Shown here: positions 23,489-31,052 of the stretch, piece by piece
Position numbering within the stretch: the first letter of the stretch is position 1
How the letters are laid out: each line of letters opens with the position of its first letter
Assembly: GCA_003132505.1 (NCBI GenBank)
Contig: PKXY01000017.1
Span: 5,972-45,054, forward strand
From: Solirubrobacterales bacterium
Lineage (GTDB): Bacteria > Actinomycetota > Thermoleophilia > Solirubrobacterales > Solirubrobacteraceae
Direction: 5' to 3'
DNA: 39,083 nucleotides
Notes under the pieces: model-generated
The model's database searches: none
What the model was told of the DNA's origin: nothing
The model's input: only the letters and a program-made list of their open reading frames with translations
Translations under genes and position numbers: made by a program

Positions 23489-25741
23489 TCAGGCAGCGCT
23501 GCGTTCGGTCGCTCCCGCCACTGCGGGTGCCGGTGCCGGCACGGTCTCGTGGTCGGGCGGCTTAGCGCCCTCGCGCGCCCACGGCTCGTCGAACTCGACA
23601 CGCCAGCGGCCCTCGTCGTTCTGCATCAGCGCCAGCCGGGCGCGAAACGTGCGGCCGCTGCGGCCGCGGAAGCCCGTCACCGGGCGCTCGGTGCGGCCGC
23701 CCGCGATCAGCTCGCGGGCGATGGCAAGCGGCAACGTCTTGCCGGCCTTTGCCTTCCAGATCACGAAGCCACATCCGGGATCGTCGCGCGACCAGCAGGA
23801 GTAGCCCTTGCGGTTCTCGATGATGTCGTGACCGCAGACCGGGCAGGGACCGAGGTTCGCTCGCGGGATACGCACGTCCTTGAGCGTCTCGTCGAGCACG
23901 TCGACCGTCTCCTTGGCGAAGCCGGCGATGTCGCGCATGAAGTCCTCGCGCGAGTCCTCGCCGCGCTCGATGCGCCCGAGTCGCTGTTCCCAGGCGCCGG
24001 TCAGATCGGGCGAGGTGAGCGCGTGCTCGCCGAGCAGGCGGATCACGTTGAGCCCCTTCTCGGTCGCCACGAGCGCGCGACCGTCGCGCTCGACGTAGCC
24101 GACGTCGATCAGGCGCTCGATGATCGCCGCGCGGGTGGCCGGCGTGCCGATCCCCGAGTCCTTCATCGCCTCGCGCAGCTCCTCGTCGTCGACGAGCTTG
24201 CCGGCCGTCTCCATCGCGCCGAGCAGCGAGGCGTCGCTGTAGCGCCGCGGTGGCTTCGTCTCCTTCGCGAGCGACTCGATCTCGAGCACCTTCGATGGCT
24301 CGCCCTGCTCAAGGCTGGGAAGCTGCTGCTCGCGCGTCTCGTCCTCGTCGGCTGCCCCGTCGCCCTGCTGCGCCTCACCGTCATCGGTCAGGTAAACGCC
24401 GCGCCAGCCCGGGACGAGGAGGACCTTGCCGCGCGTGCGGAAGATGTGACCGGCGATCGTCGTCTCGACACGTGTGTTCTCGAGCAGCGCCTCCGGGTGA
24501 AATGCGGCGAGGAAGCGACGCACGACGAGGTCGTAGACGCGGCGGTCGTCGTCGTCCATCTTCTCGACCGGGTGCTCCGCGCGCGTCGGGATGATCGCGT
24601 GGTGGTCGGTGACCTTGCTGTCATCGATGACGCGCCCGAGCGGGAGCACGTCGAGCGAGATCACGTACTCGGCCGCGGCCCGGTACTCCGTGCGCGACGC
24701 GAGCAGCTCGGCCGTCGGAACGATCTCGCCGGCCATGTCGCCAGTCAGGTAGCGCGAATTCGTCCGCGGATATGTGAGCGCCTTGTGCTCCTCGTAGAGT
24801 CGCTGCGCGGCGCCGAGCGTGCGGCGGGCGGAGAAGCCGAAGCGCGTGTTGGCCTCGCGCTGGAGGGTCGTCAGGTCGTAGAGCATCGGCGGCTTCTCGG
24901 TCTGCTCGCGGCGCTCGACCTTCGTTATCTCGCCGCTGCCGGCCTGGCAAGCCGCGACGATCGCGCTCGCCTGCGCTTCGGTGGCGATCCGCGGTTTTGA
25001 GCCGGCGTGGAAACGACCGTCATATTTCCGCTGCGCGTCGTCCGATGGCTCGAACGCTGCGTCCACCAACCAGTATGGCTCCGGTTTGAACGCGCGGATC
25101 TCCTCCTCGCGCCGGGCGAGGATCGCAAGCGTCGGCGTCTGGACGCGGCCGAGCGACACAGCGCCGTCGAACGAGGAGCGCAGACGGATCGTCGCGGCGC
25201 GCGTCGCGTTCATGCCGACGATCCAGTCGGCCTCCGAACGCGAGCGCGCCGCCTGCTCAAGCAGCGCCAGCTCCGCGCCGGGGCGCAGCGAGGCGAATGC
25301 CGCCCGCATCGCCGCCGTCGTCATCGAGGAGAGCCAGAGCCTGCGCACCGGAAGCTTCGAGCCGGCCTTCTCGTAGAGGTAGGCGAAGATCAGCTCGCCC
25401 TCGCGTCCGGCGTCGCAAGCGTTGATCACCTCGACGAGATCGTCGCGGTGCAGCAGCCTGGTGACGACCGACATCTGCTTCTTCGAGCGCTCGTCGCGCA
25501 CCACCAGGCGGAAGCGGTCGGGCACGATCGGCAGGTCGGCCATCCGCCAGCGCTTGAACTTGGGGTCGTACTCGTCGGGCTCGGCGAGCTGGACGAGGTG
25601 GCCGACGGCCCAGGTGATGATGTGTTCGCGGCCCTCGAGATAGCCCTCGTGCTTGGCGAATGGACCGGGCAGCACGCGTGCGAGGTCGCGCCCGACGGAG
25701 GGCTTCTCGGCGATCACCAGAGTCTTGGGCTCTTCGGCCAT
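23489..25741 (-). CDS. topB: DNA topoisomerase III (type IA)
   Basis: The 750-residue product is a type IA topoisomerase that passes single strands and decatenates DNA. The Toprim domain opens with LVIAEKPSVGRDLARVL (catalytic Glu) and has the acidic pair in NACDAGREGELIFAYLY. The active-site tyrosine is Tyr324 in ALTYPRTNSRYL. FSARRTLGAAQRLYEE and DHHAIIPT are TopoIII-typical. The C-terminus has a four-Cys zinc element (GPCPVCGHDI and CWSRDDPGCGF) followed by a second domain of the same kind without cysteines. The frame stays open to 25885, but ATG 25741 (MAEEPKTLVIAEK) is where homologues begin, and TACCCT ends seven bases before it. It precedes addB. Confidence 0.94.
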   Translation of the reverse strand: MAEEPKTLVIAEKPSVGRDLARVLPGPFAKHEGYLEGREHIITWAVGHLVQLAEPDEYDPKFKRWRMADLPIVPDRFRLVVRDERSKKQMSVVTRLLHRDDLVEVINACDAGREGELIFAYLYEKAGSKLPVRRLWLSSMTTAAMRAAFASLRPGAELALLEQAARSRSEADWIVGMNATRAATIRLRSSFDGAVSLGRVQTPTLAILARREEEIRAFKPEPYWLVDAAFEPSDDAQRKYDGRFHAGSKPRIATEAQASAIVAACQAGSGEITKVERREQTEKPPMLYDLTTLQREANTRFGFSARRTLGAAQRLYEEHKALTYPRTNSRYLTGDMAGEIVPTAELLASRTEYRAAAEYVISLDVLPLGRVIDDSKVTDHHAIIPTRAEHPVEKMDDDDRRVYDLVVRRFLAAFHPEALLENTRVETTIAGHIFRTRGKVLLVPGWRGVYLTDDGEAQQGDGAADEDETREQQLPSLEQGEPSKVLEIESLAKETKPPRRYSDASLLGAMETAGKLVDDEELREAMKDSGIGTPATRAAIIERLIDVGYVERDGRALVATEKGLNVIRLLGEHALTSPDLTGAWEQRLGRIERGEDSREDFMRDIAGFAKETVDVLDETLKDVRIPRANLGPCPVCGHDIIENRKGYSCWSRDDPGCGFVIWKAKAGKTLPLAIARELIAGGRTERPVTGFRGRSGRTFRARLALMQNDEGRWRVEFDEPWAREGAKPPDHETVPAPAPAVAGATERSAA

Positions 25742-25748
25742 CGAGGGG

Positions 25749-25754
25749 AGGGTA
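25749..25754 (-). promoter_or_regulatory. -10-like hexamer before topB
   Basis: Minus-strand TACCCT fits TANNNT and ends seven bases before ATG 25741, in the 28 bp gap after the protease gene. No Shine-Dalgarno sequence is present, so a leaderless topB transcript is plausible. Confidence 0.35.
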
Positions 25755-25769
25755 GCGGGCGGGGAAGCG

Positions 25770-26918
25770 CTAGCCGCTGCAGCGCTCGGTCGAGACGCGC
25801 GTGGACACGCGGCCGAGATCGGCGCGCACGGTGGCGTTCGCGACTCCGTAGCCGCCGGGCGGGCCCGGCGTCGTGGTCGCCGCAAAGACAGTGCTCAGCA
25901 CCTGACCGGCCGCGTCGATCGCCGGACCTCCAGAGTTGCCTGGCCTGATCAGGCCCCGGACGGGCGTCAACTCGCGCTTGATCGGCCCGCGCCCGTAAGC
26001 GTCCTGGGCTTGCACCGCCCGCGTCGCGCCGATCCGCGCGGCCTCGGCAGCAAAAGGCCCGTCGTCCGGATAGCCGAGGATCGCAGCGCCGGTGCCGGGC
26101 GCCGGATTGCGCGCGAGCGGTAGAGCTGGCAGTCCGAGACCCGGCACGCGAAGGATCGCGATGTCGTTGCGGGGGTCGAAGAGGACGGCGGCAGCCGCGA
26201 GGGCCGGGAGACGCCCGCCGGCCTCGACCGTGGTGTCGGTCTCTCCGGCCACGACGTGGGCGTTCGTCAGCACCTCGTCAGGTGCGATCACCCACCCGGA
26301 GCCCTCGATGCCAACCCCGCAGGCCGTGCCGAGAACCCGCACGACGCTGCCCGCTGCGCGCCGCACACCAGGGGCGGCGAGGATCTCGCCGGGCGGCGCC
26401 GCGACGCCGGCCGTCGGCCCGGCGATCGTTGGCAGCGGCTCAATCCGCTCGATCACGTGCAGCAGGCTGCCTGACGGGGGCAGGATCTCGTTCAGGCGGC
26501 GGAGGATCGCCGAGCCTTCGATCGTCGCCCGGAGGCCACCAGTGCCGGGAAAGGTGAGCAGCGCCGCTCCAACGATCCAGGCGATCGCCAGGGCGATCGC
26601 CGCGCTCAGGATCGCACCGCCGATACCGTCGAGAAGGCGCAGGGCGCGTCCCGGCAAAGCACGGCGCAGCCGCAAGCCGATCCCCTCGAACGCTCGCGCG
26701 ACGATCCCTCCGGCCACGAGCGCACCGAGCACACCGAACGCCGCCGCGTAGGGCGAGCCCGACCCGCCCGACAGCAGAGCGGCTGCGATCCGGGTGCCGG
26801 CTACCGCCCCCGCGACAAATCCGACCAGCGACAGCGCAGCGACGATCAGGCCGCGCAGGTAACCCGAGACGGCAAACAGCACGGTGGCCACGGCAATCAG
26901 CCAGTCGAGCGCCGTCAT
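25770..26918 (-). CDS. MarP-like membrane serine protease (CvpA domain plus trypsin-like domain)
   Basis: The 382-residue product has four predicted membrane helices in the first ~125 residues, forming a CvpA/colicin V production-like domain (LIAVATVLFAVSGYLRGL, ALSLVGFVAGAVAG and later segments). A periplasm-facing trypsin-like protease follows, with catalytic His221 (LTNAHVVAG), Asp252 (PRNDIAILRV) and Ser329 (PGNSGGPAID). This architecture is that of mycobacterial MarP, which protects against acid and oxidative stress and acts on peptidoglycan hydrolases. Two cysteines (in TACGVGIEGSG and ERCSG) may form the disulfide known in MarP. The gene is divergent from a penicillin-binding protein gene and upstream of topB. 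Substrate here is inferred only. Confidence 0.88.
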   Translation of the reverse strand: MTALDWLIAVATVLFAVSGYLRGLIVAALSLVGFVAGAVAGTRIAAALLSGGSGSPYAAAFGVLGALVAGGIVARAFEGIGLRLRRALPGRALRLLDGIGGAILSAAIALAIAWIVGAALLTFPGTGGLRATIEGSAILRRLNEILPPSGSLLHVIERIEPLPTIAGPTAGVAAPPGEILAAPGVRRAAGSVVRVLGTACGVGIEGSGWVIAPDEVLTNAHVVAGETDTTVEAGGRLPALAAAAVLFDPRNDIAILRVPGLGLPALPLARNPAPGTGAAILGYPDDGPFAAEAARIGATRAVQAQDAYGRGPIKRELTPVRGLIRPGNSGGPAIDAAGQVLSTVFAATTTPGPPGGYGVANATVRADLGRVSTRVSTERCSG

Positions 26919-27058
26919 CGTGCGGCGAGACTACCCCGCGGCGGCGCTGACGCGGCGGAATCGATGACCGCGTGATCCTCCGCAAAGACGGATTAGCGTG
27001 CCCGGTGCGACGCGGCAGGGGCGAGGATGCTGAGTGATCCGATGGGGCAGCGAGCATC

Positions 27059-28828
27059 ATGAGCCCGCCGGCGGCGGGCGAGCACCCGCGCGAGCGCTCG
27101 CGGCGCCGCTGGCGCGGCCTATCTCGGCTGGCGGCGCTGGTCGCGGTGAGCGCCGCGGCGATCATCGTCGCCGAGACGCTCGGCCGCGGCGTCGAGCCCG
27201 GCAAGGCGCTGGCCGAGCGCTTCGCGAGCGCCTGGAATCACCACGACTGGCCGGCGCTTTACCAGGACGTCGACGCGCAGACACGCGCCACGGTGCCCTA
27301 TCCGGAGTTTGCCGGTGACTATGCGCGCGCCGACGCCACCGCCACCGTGACCGGAGCACGCATGCTCCCCGGCGTGCGCCTCGTCGGCGGATCCGAGGTC
27401 GTCGCGCTGCGAATCCGTACGCGCGTGTTCGGCACGCTGCGCCTGCAGTACACGCTGCCGCTGACCGGCAACGGCAGCGACACGCGGATCATCTGGCATC
27501 AGAACCTGGCTTTTCCCGGCCTATATCCGGGCGAGACGATCCACCGCTCGACGCTCGCGCCGCAGCGCGGAGAGCTGCTCGCGCGCGACGGTGTTCCGCT
27601 CACGCAGTTCAGCTCGGCCCACGACATCATCGGCTCGATCGGGCCGGCGAGCGGAGGTCAGCTGGAGCGGCTCGAAGCCAAGGGCTTCCCGGCCGACACT
27701 GAAGCAGGCCAAGACGGTCTCGAGTACCTGTTTCAGCGCCAGCTCGCCGGCAGGCCGGGTGGCGAGCTTTTCGCAGGCCCACGCCTGATCGCTCGGACCA
27801 ATCCCCTCGAGGGCGAGGACGTGAAGACGTCGATCGATCCCGAGCTCGAGGACGACGCCACTGCCGCTTTCGACGCGACGGGCATGGCCGGCGGAATCGT
27901 GCTGATGGTGCCCAAGAACGGTGAGCTGCTTGCCGTCGCGGGCTCGCCGTTGTCACAGACGCAGCCCCCGGGATCGACGTTCAAGATCGTGACCGCAACC
28001 GCTGTGCTCGAGTCAGGAATCGCGACGGTCTCGTCGAGCTTTCCCTACGGGACCTACGCCGTGATCGACGGTTACAAGCTTCACAACAGCGACCGCGAGG
28101 ACTGCGGCGGCACGCTGATCAACGCGTTCGCCGTTTCGTGCAACTCCGTCTACGCTCCGCTCGGCGTCAAGCTCGGCGCCCAACGCCTGCTCGCAACGGC
28201 GGAACGCTACGGCTTCAACTCCCCGTCGCCGCTCGCGATCGCCGCGGAGAGCACGATCCCGCAGGCGAGCAGCATCACCTACCCGGTCGAGCTCGGCTCC
28301 TCTGCGATCGGCCAGTACCAGGATCTCGCCTCGCCGCTCCAGATGCTGAGGATCGCGGCCACCGTTGCACTCGGGGGGCTCGAGCCGGTGCCGACCTTCC
28401 GGCTCGTCCAGCGGCCGCGGTTTCCCCGGGTCATCCCCGCGTCGGTGGCGCGAACGCTCCGCAAGATGATGATCGCCGTGGTCCGCTACAGCGACGGCAC
28501 CGGCGTCGCGGCGCAGCTCCCCGGCATCCTCGTCGCCGGCAAGACCGGCACGGCGCAGATCACGGTCCCGAGCTGCCCGAGCGGGAGCACCGGCTCGAGC
28601 GGCGCGACCGGGGTCGAAACGGATGCCACGCCGAGCGGCGCCACCGGTCCGTGTGCCGACATCCCGAACAACCCGTACGACACGGACGCGTGGTTCGTGT
28701 CCTTCGCGCCCGCCTACCACCCGAAGATCGCCGTCGCCGTGCTGCTCGACCACGATGGAGCGGGCGGGAAAAGCGCCGCGCCCGTCGCGCGCGAACTAAT
28801 CGCCGACGCGCTGGCGCTCGGCTACTAG
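27059..28828 (+). CDS. Class B penicillin-binding protein (transpeptidase) with N-terminal MecA_N/NTF2-like domain
   Basis: The 589-residue product has a single N-terminal membrane anchor (LAALVAVSAAAIIVAETLG, about residues 24-42). An NTF2-like MecA_N domain follows (EPGKALAERFASAWNHHDW onward), then a linker beginning RSTLAPQRGELLARDG. The penicillin-binding transpeptidase domain has Ser306-x-x-Lys309 (STFK), Ser360-x-Asn362 (SCN) and Lys495-Thr-Gly (KTG). It cross-links peptidoglycan outside the membrane. Between KTG and the C-terminal helix there is a Ser/Gly/Thr-rich insertion of about 35 residues with two cysteines that could pair. The organisation resembles the penicillin-binding lipoprotein class of actinobacteria, but there is no lipobox here. 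ATG 27059 has only a weak upstream GGGG sequence. It shares a 140 bp divergent region with the MarP-like gene. Confidence 0.92.
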   Translation: MSPPAAGEHPRERSRRRWRGLSRLAALVAVSAAAIIVAETLGRGVEPGKALAERFASAWNHHDWPALYQDVDAQTRATVPYPEFAGDYARADATATVTGARMLPGVRLVGGSEVVALRIRTRVFGTLRLQYTLPLTGNGSDTRIIWHQNLAFPGLYPGETIHRSTLAPQRGELLARDGVPLTQFSSAHDIIGSIGPASGGQLERLEAKGFPADTEAGQDGLEYLFQRQLAGRPGGELFAGPRLIARTNPLEGEDVKTSIDPELEDDATAAFDATGMAGGIVLMVPKNGELLAVAGSPLSQTQPPGSTFKIVTATAVLESGIATVSSSFPYGTYAVIDGYKLHNSDREDCGGTLINAFAVSCNSVYAPLGVKLGAQRLLATAERYGFNSPSPLAIAAESTIPQASSITYPVELGSSAIGQYQDLASPLQMLRIAATVALGGLEPVPTFRLVQRPRFPRVIPASVARTLRKMMIAVVRYSDGTGVAAQLPGILVAGKTGTAQITVPSCPSGSTGSSGATGVETDATPSGATGPCADIPNNPYDTDAWFVSFAPAYHPKIAVAVLLDHDGAGGKSAAPVARELIADALALGY

Positions 28829-29391
28829 GTGTCGAGCTCGATCCGGGACTGTTCGCTTGGATTCGCCGGGTTGACGATGTGGAGGATCAGCGGCCGGCTG
28901 CCGTACACGCCGTAGGGGAACTTGAACAGCACGACCTCTCCCTGGGTCCAGCCGGTGTAGGCGAGGCTCGTGATCGACGGAAGCTGGCCCTTCGGCGGGA
29001 TCCTCGCCGGCTTATATGTGAATGCGTTGGGATCCGGATTCGCGAGTGGCATGTAGCGCGTGCCGAGGGTGTCGGTGATGTAGTAGTCGCTTGCGGGAGT
29101 CTGCGGGCTCGAGGTCGTGTTGTAGGCCTGGAGGAACACGCCGAACCACATGTCGGTGGCCGGCAACGCAAGCTCCTTCTTGCTCAGGCCTTGCAGGTAG
29201 GAGACGTCTTCGTCGCTGAACGGATTGAGCTCACGCGAGACCTGGACCTGGTAGTACAGAGGCCCGACCTTGACGTAGCCGGGACCGAGATTGTCGGCGT
29301 AGGTCAGGTTGCCGCTCGAACCGCATGCAGTGAGCGCGAGCGCGCAGGCCCCCGCTCCGGCCGCTACGACGATTCGCCGATAGCGCTTCAT
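28825..29391 (-). CDS. Putative lipoprotein, unknown function
   Basis: The 188-residue product begins MKRYRRIVVAAGAGACALAL and has a lipobox LTAC followed by GSSG, so it should be lipidated and anchored to the outer face of the membrane. The mature part has many aromatic residues and strands (YVKVGPLYYQVQVSREL, MWFGVFLQAYNTT, DYYITDTLGTRYMPL, VVLFKFPYGVYGSRPLILHI), suggesting a beta-sandwich. No catalytic motif is seen. ATG 29391 begins the signal peptide directly and is preferred over the longer frame to 29433. The gene converges on the penicillin-binding protein gene; their stop codons share the CTAG at 28825-28828. It follows the SRPBCC gene by 19 bases, so the two are likely cotranscribed. 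Confidence 0.82.
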   Translation of the reverse strand: MKRYRRIVVAAGAGACALALTACGSSGNLTYADNLGPGYVKVGPLYYQVQVSRELNPFSDEDVSYLQGLSKKELALPATDMWFGVFLQAYNTTSSPQTPASDYYITDTLGTRYMPLANPDPNAFTYKPARIPPKGQLPSITSLAYTGWTQGEVVLFKFPYGVYGSRPLILHIVNPANPSEQSRIELDT

Positions 29392-29410
29392 CCAAGGCGG
29401 CAGTCTAATG

Positions 29411-29905
29411 TCAGCCACCGGCGATCGTTGCACGGGCGCCGCGACCCGCGCCTTCCTCGAGGATCCGGCGCAGGCGCTTGAGCGCGCGCTTGTTCTGGCG
29501 GCGAATCCAGCGACGGGCGCCGAGCGCCTCGGCGAGCTTGTCGCTGATCGTCACCGGCTCGGTCTCGATGCTCAGCTCGACATGGGTCGTGCCCCCGGCG
29601 TGGGGCTCGAGCGTGTAGACGGTCATCGTGCGGATGCGATTGAACTTGCCGCCGCGTCCGGCCTCGACGATCCGTCGCGGGGGCTCGACGTCGATGAAGC
29701 TGACCCCCATCCAACTGAAGCGCTGGAGCGGAGCCTTGACACGAAAGCGAGCCCCGGCTCCGCGGCCGACCGTGTTCTCGCGCGTCAGGTGCCAGTCCTC
29801 GAGATAGTGATCCGTGAACTCAGCGTGATTTGCGATGTCGCGCAGGTAGTCGAAGACCTCCTCGCGAGGGCGGCCGACGATGATCGAGACGCTCACTGGA
29901 TCCAC
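29411..29905 (-). CDS. SRPBCC-family (polyketide cyclase/START-like) protein
   Basis: The product is about 164 residues and has the helix-grip fold pattern. The opening VSVSIIVGRPREEVFDYLRDIANHAEFTDH is typical of polyketide_cyc2/CoxG-like proteins, followed by strands ARFRVKAP, WMGVSFIDVEPPRRIVEAG and TTHVELSIETEP. A basic C-terminal helix (RRWIRRQNKRALKRLRRILEE) follows. Such proteins bind hydrophobic ligands in a cavity; no catalytic role is visible. The frame extends to 30016, but the domain starts at residue ~38 of that frame. GTG 29905 is used, and GTG 29896 is an alternative. It is upstream of the lipoprotein gene. Confidence 0.8.
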   Translation of the reverse strand: MDPVSVSIIVGRPREEVFDYLRDIANHAEFTDHYLEDWHLTRENTVGRGAGARFRVKAPLQRFSWMGVSFIDVEPPRRIVEAGRGGKFNRIRTMTVYTLEPHAGGTTHVELSIETEPVTISDKLAEALGARRWIRRQNKRALKRLRRILEEGAGRGARATIAGG

Positions 29906-30059
29906 TGCGAGCGCGCAGTCTACGCAAGCTGCGGGCGACCGGCAGTGCCGCCCCTCCTCGCTCAGCGCAGCCGAGTGGATGACGCAGACACGCCGGGGCC
30001 CTGACCCGCCCACCAACGAATTGCGCGCGGGGCCTGGCGCGAACCTTCGCCGCGTGGGC

Positions 30060-30365
30060 TCAGCAGCGGCTGACGCGTACTACGACGGCCGGATCGTTGC
30101 GGTCGGCCGACCCGAGACGATGCGTCACCTGAGCGCTCAGCACAGGCGCTTCGCGACGAATCATGCGGCACAGCTCGCAAACCAGGTCAGCCGATTCGTA
30201 GAGATGGACGTGCTCGCCGATCAGCGGCGTCCGTCCGCAGTCACTGCAGCGCGCGAGCTCCTCGGCGAGCAGATCCTCGGCAGCGGTGCGCCTGGGCAGG
30301 CGCTGCGCTGCGCCGGTTACAACGAGACCGTCCACGGTCACTTTGGAGATGGGGTCGAAATGCAT
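30060..30365 (-). CDS. Small zinc-ribbon protein of unknown function
   Basis: This 101-residue product has two CxxC pairs in the middle, Cys40-x2-Cys43 (RCSDCGRTP) and Cys63-x2-Cys66 (VCELCRMI). They are separated by GEHVHLYESADL and likely bind one zinc ion. The N-terminal third (MHFDPISKVTVDGLVVTGAA) resembles a short beta hairpin, and the C-terminus contains strands ending AVVVRVSRC. There is no signal peptide. I believe it belongs to a small actinobacterial family but know no function. It is divergent from the FHA/zinc-ribbon gene at 30465 across a 99 bp gap. A plus-strand open frame covers it but is only an upstream extension of the FHA frame. Confidence 0.75.
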   Translation of the reverse strand: MHFDPISKVTVDGLVVTGAAQRLPRRTAAEDLLAEELARCSDCGRTPLIGEHVHLYESADLVCELCRMIRREAPVLSAQVTHRLGSADRNDPAVVVRVSRC

Positions 30366-30407
30366 GGCGACCGTTTCGCCGCGTCAGGACGAACTCCTGC
30401 CGGCGCG

Positions 30408-30437
30408 TTGGCATCAATTCAGGCCTCCCTCTATGAT
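30408..30437 (+). promoter_or_regulatory. Promoter of the FHA gene
   Basis: TTGGCA (30408-30413) and TATGAT (30432-30437), each one base from consensus, are separated by 18 bp. Transcription from about 30444 gives a short leader containing AGGAGG (30452-30457), seven bases from ATG 30465. It is the best vegetative promoter seen in the window. Confidence 0.75.
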
Positions 30438-30464
30438 GTCTGCTCGCCACCAGGAGGCAGTCAA

Positions 30465-31037
30465 ATGGACGACGAGCGCGCGGGGGCCATTAGCGACACC
30501 GGTCCGTTCCGCTGTGAGCAGTGCCAGGCACTGGTCACGCTCGCCGATCCAACCGCCCCGAAGCGCTGTGACAACTGCGGCTCGGAGGCCCTGTCCCCGC
30601 TCGAGCTTCCGCCGGAGTCAACGGAGCAGAACGTCGCCGCCTCGCTGCGCGCAGTGCCGCCGTGGCTGGCCGATCCGGCGACGCTGCTGATCGAGCCCGG
30701 CGAGTATCTCTGCTACCAGGATGGCGAGGAGATCGTTGTCGTGCCGCTGACGCGCGAGTGGACGCGGATCGGTCGCAGCCTCGCCGCCGACGTTCGCTTC
30801 GACGATCCGACGGTTTCACGGCGCCACGCGCTGCTCGTCAGAGCGCCGGATGGCGTGCGGTTGCTCGACGATCGGAGCCTCAACGGCGTATTCGTCAACG
30901 GCCAGCGCGTCGAATGGAGCACGCTCGCACACGGTGACGAGATCCTCGTCGGGCGCTACCGCCTCCACTTCGCGCGGCTGGAGCCTCAGGAAGCGGCGGC
31001 GGCTGCCGTAGCTGCCGCTCCTTCGGCAAGCACCTAG
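30465..31037 (+). CDS. Zinc-ribbon and FHA domain protein
   Basis: The 190-residue product starts with a zinc ribbon, Cys17-x2-Cys20 (FRCEQCQALV) and Cys35-x2-Cys38 (KRCDNCGSEAL). A linker follows, then a forkhead-associated domain: VVPLTREWTRIGRSLAADVRF, VSRRHALLVRA and LDDRSLNGVFVNGQRV contain the conserved Gly-Arg, Ser-x-x-His and Asn-Gly of phosphothreonine-binding FHA domains. The tail is Ala-rich. It probably reads Ser/Thr kinase signals, though no kinase gene is in the window. The start is fixed by AGGAGG seven bases upstream; the open frame beginning at 29880 is an artefact. It is divergent from another small zinc-ribbon gene and converges on thrB. Confidence 0.93.
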   Translation: MDDERAGAISDTGPFRCEQCQALVTLADPTAPKRCDNCGSEALSPLELPPESTEQNVAASLRAVPPWLADPATLLIEPGEYLCYQDGEEIVVVPLTREWTRIGRSLAADVRFDDPTVSRRHALLVRAPDGVRLLDDRSLNGVFVNGQRVEWSTLAHGDEILVGRYRLHFARLEPQEAAAAAVAAAPSAST

Positions 31038-31049
31038 CCGGACGGCTAG
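31034..31049. terminator. Inverted repeat between convergent FHA and thrB genes
   Basis: CTAGCCG (31034-31040) and CGGCTAG (31043-31049) are perfect 7 bp arms with two bases between. They overlap the FHA stop and end four bases before the thrB stop. It may act as a bidirectional terminator hairpin with the innermost pairs open. Confidence 0.35.
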
Positions 31050-31052
31050 CAA

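Noticed and set aside
22623..23804. Plus-strand open frame of 393 codons
   Set aside because: It is antisense to addB and topB and is low-complexity Arg/Glu-rich.
28825..28828. Shared CTAG stop of the penicillin-binding protein and lipoprotein genes
   Set aside because: It is real, but convergent TAG stops overlapping at CTAG are a trivial consequence of the palindrome.
29880..30464. N-terminal extension of the FHA protein frame
   Set aside because: The strong promoter and AGGAGG before 30465 fix the start, and the extension is antisense to the 101-residue zinc-ribbon gene.
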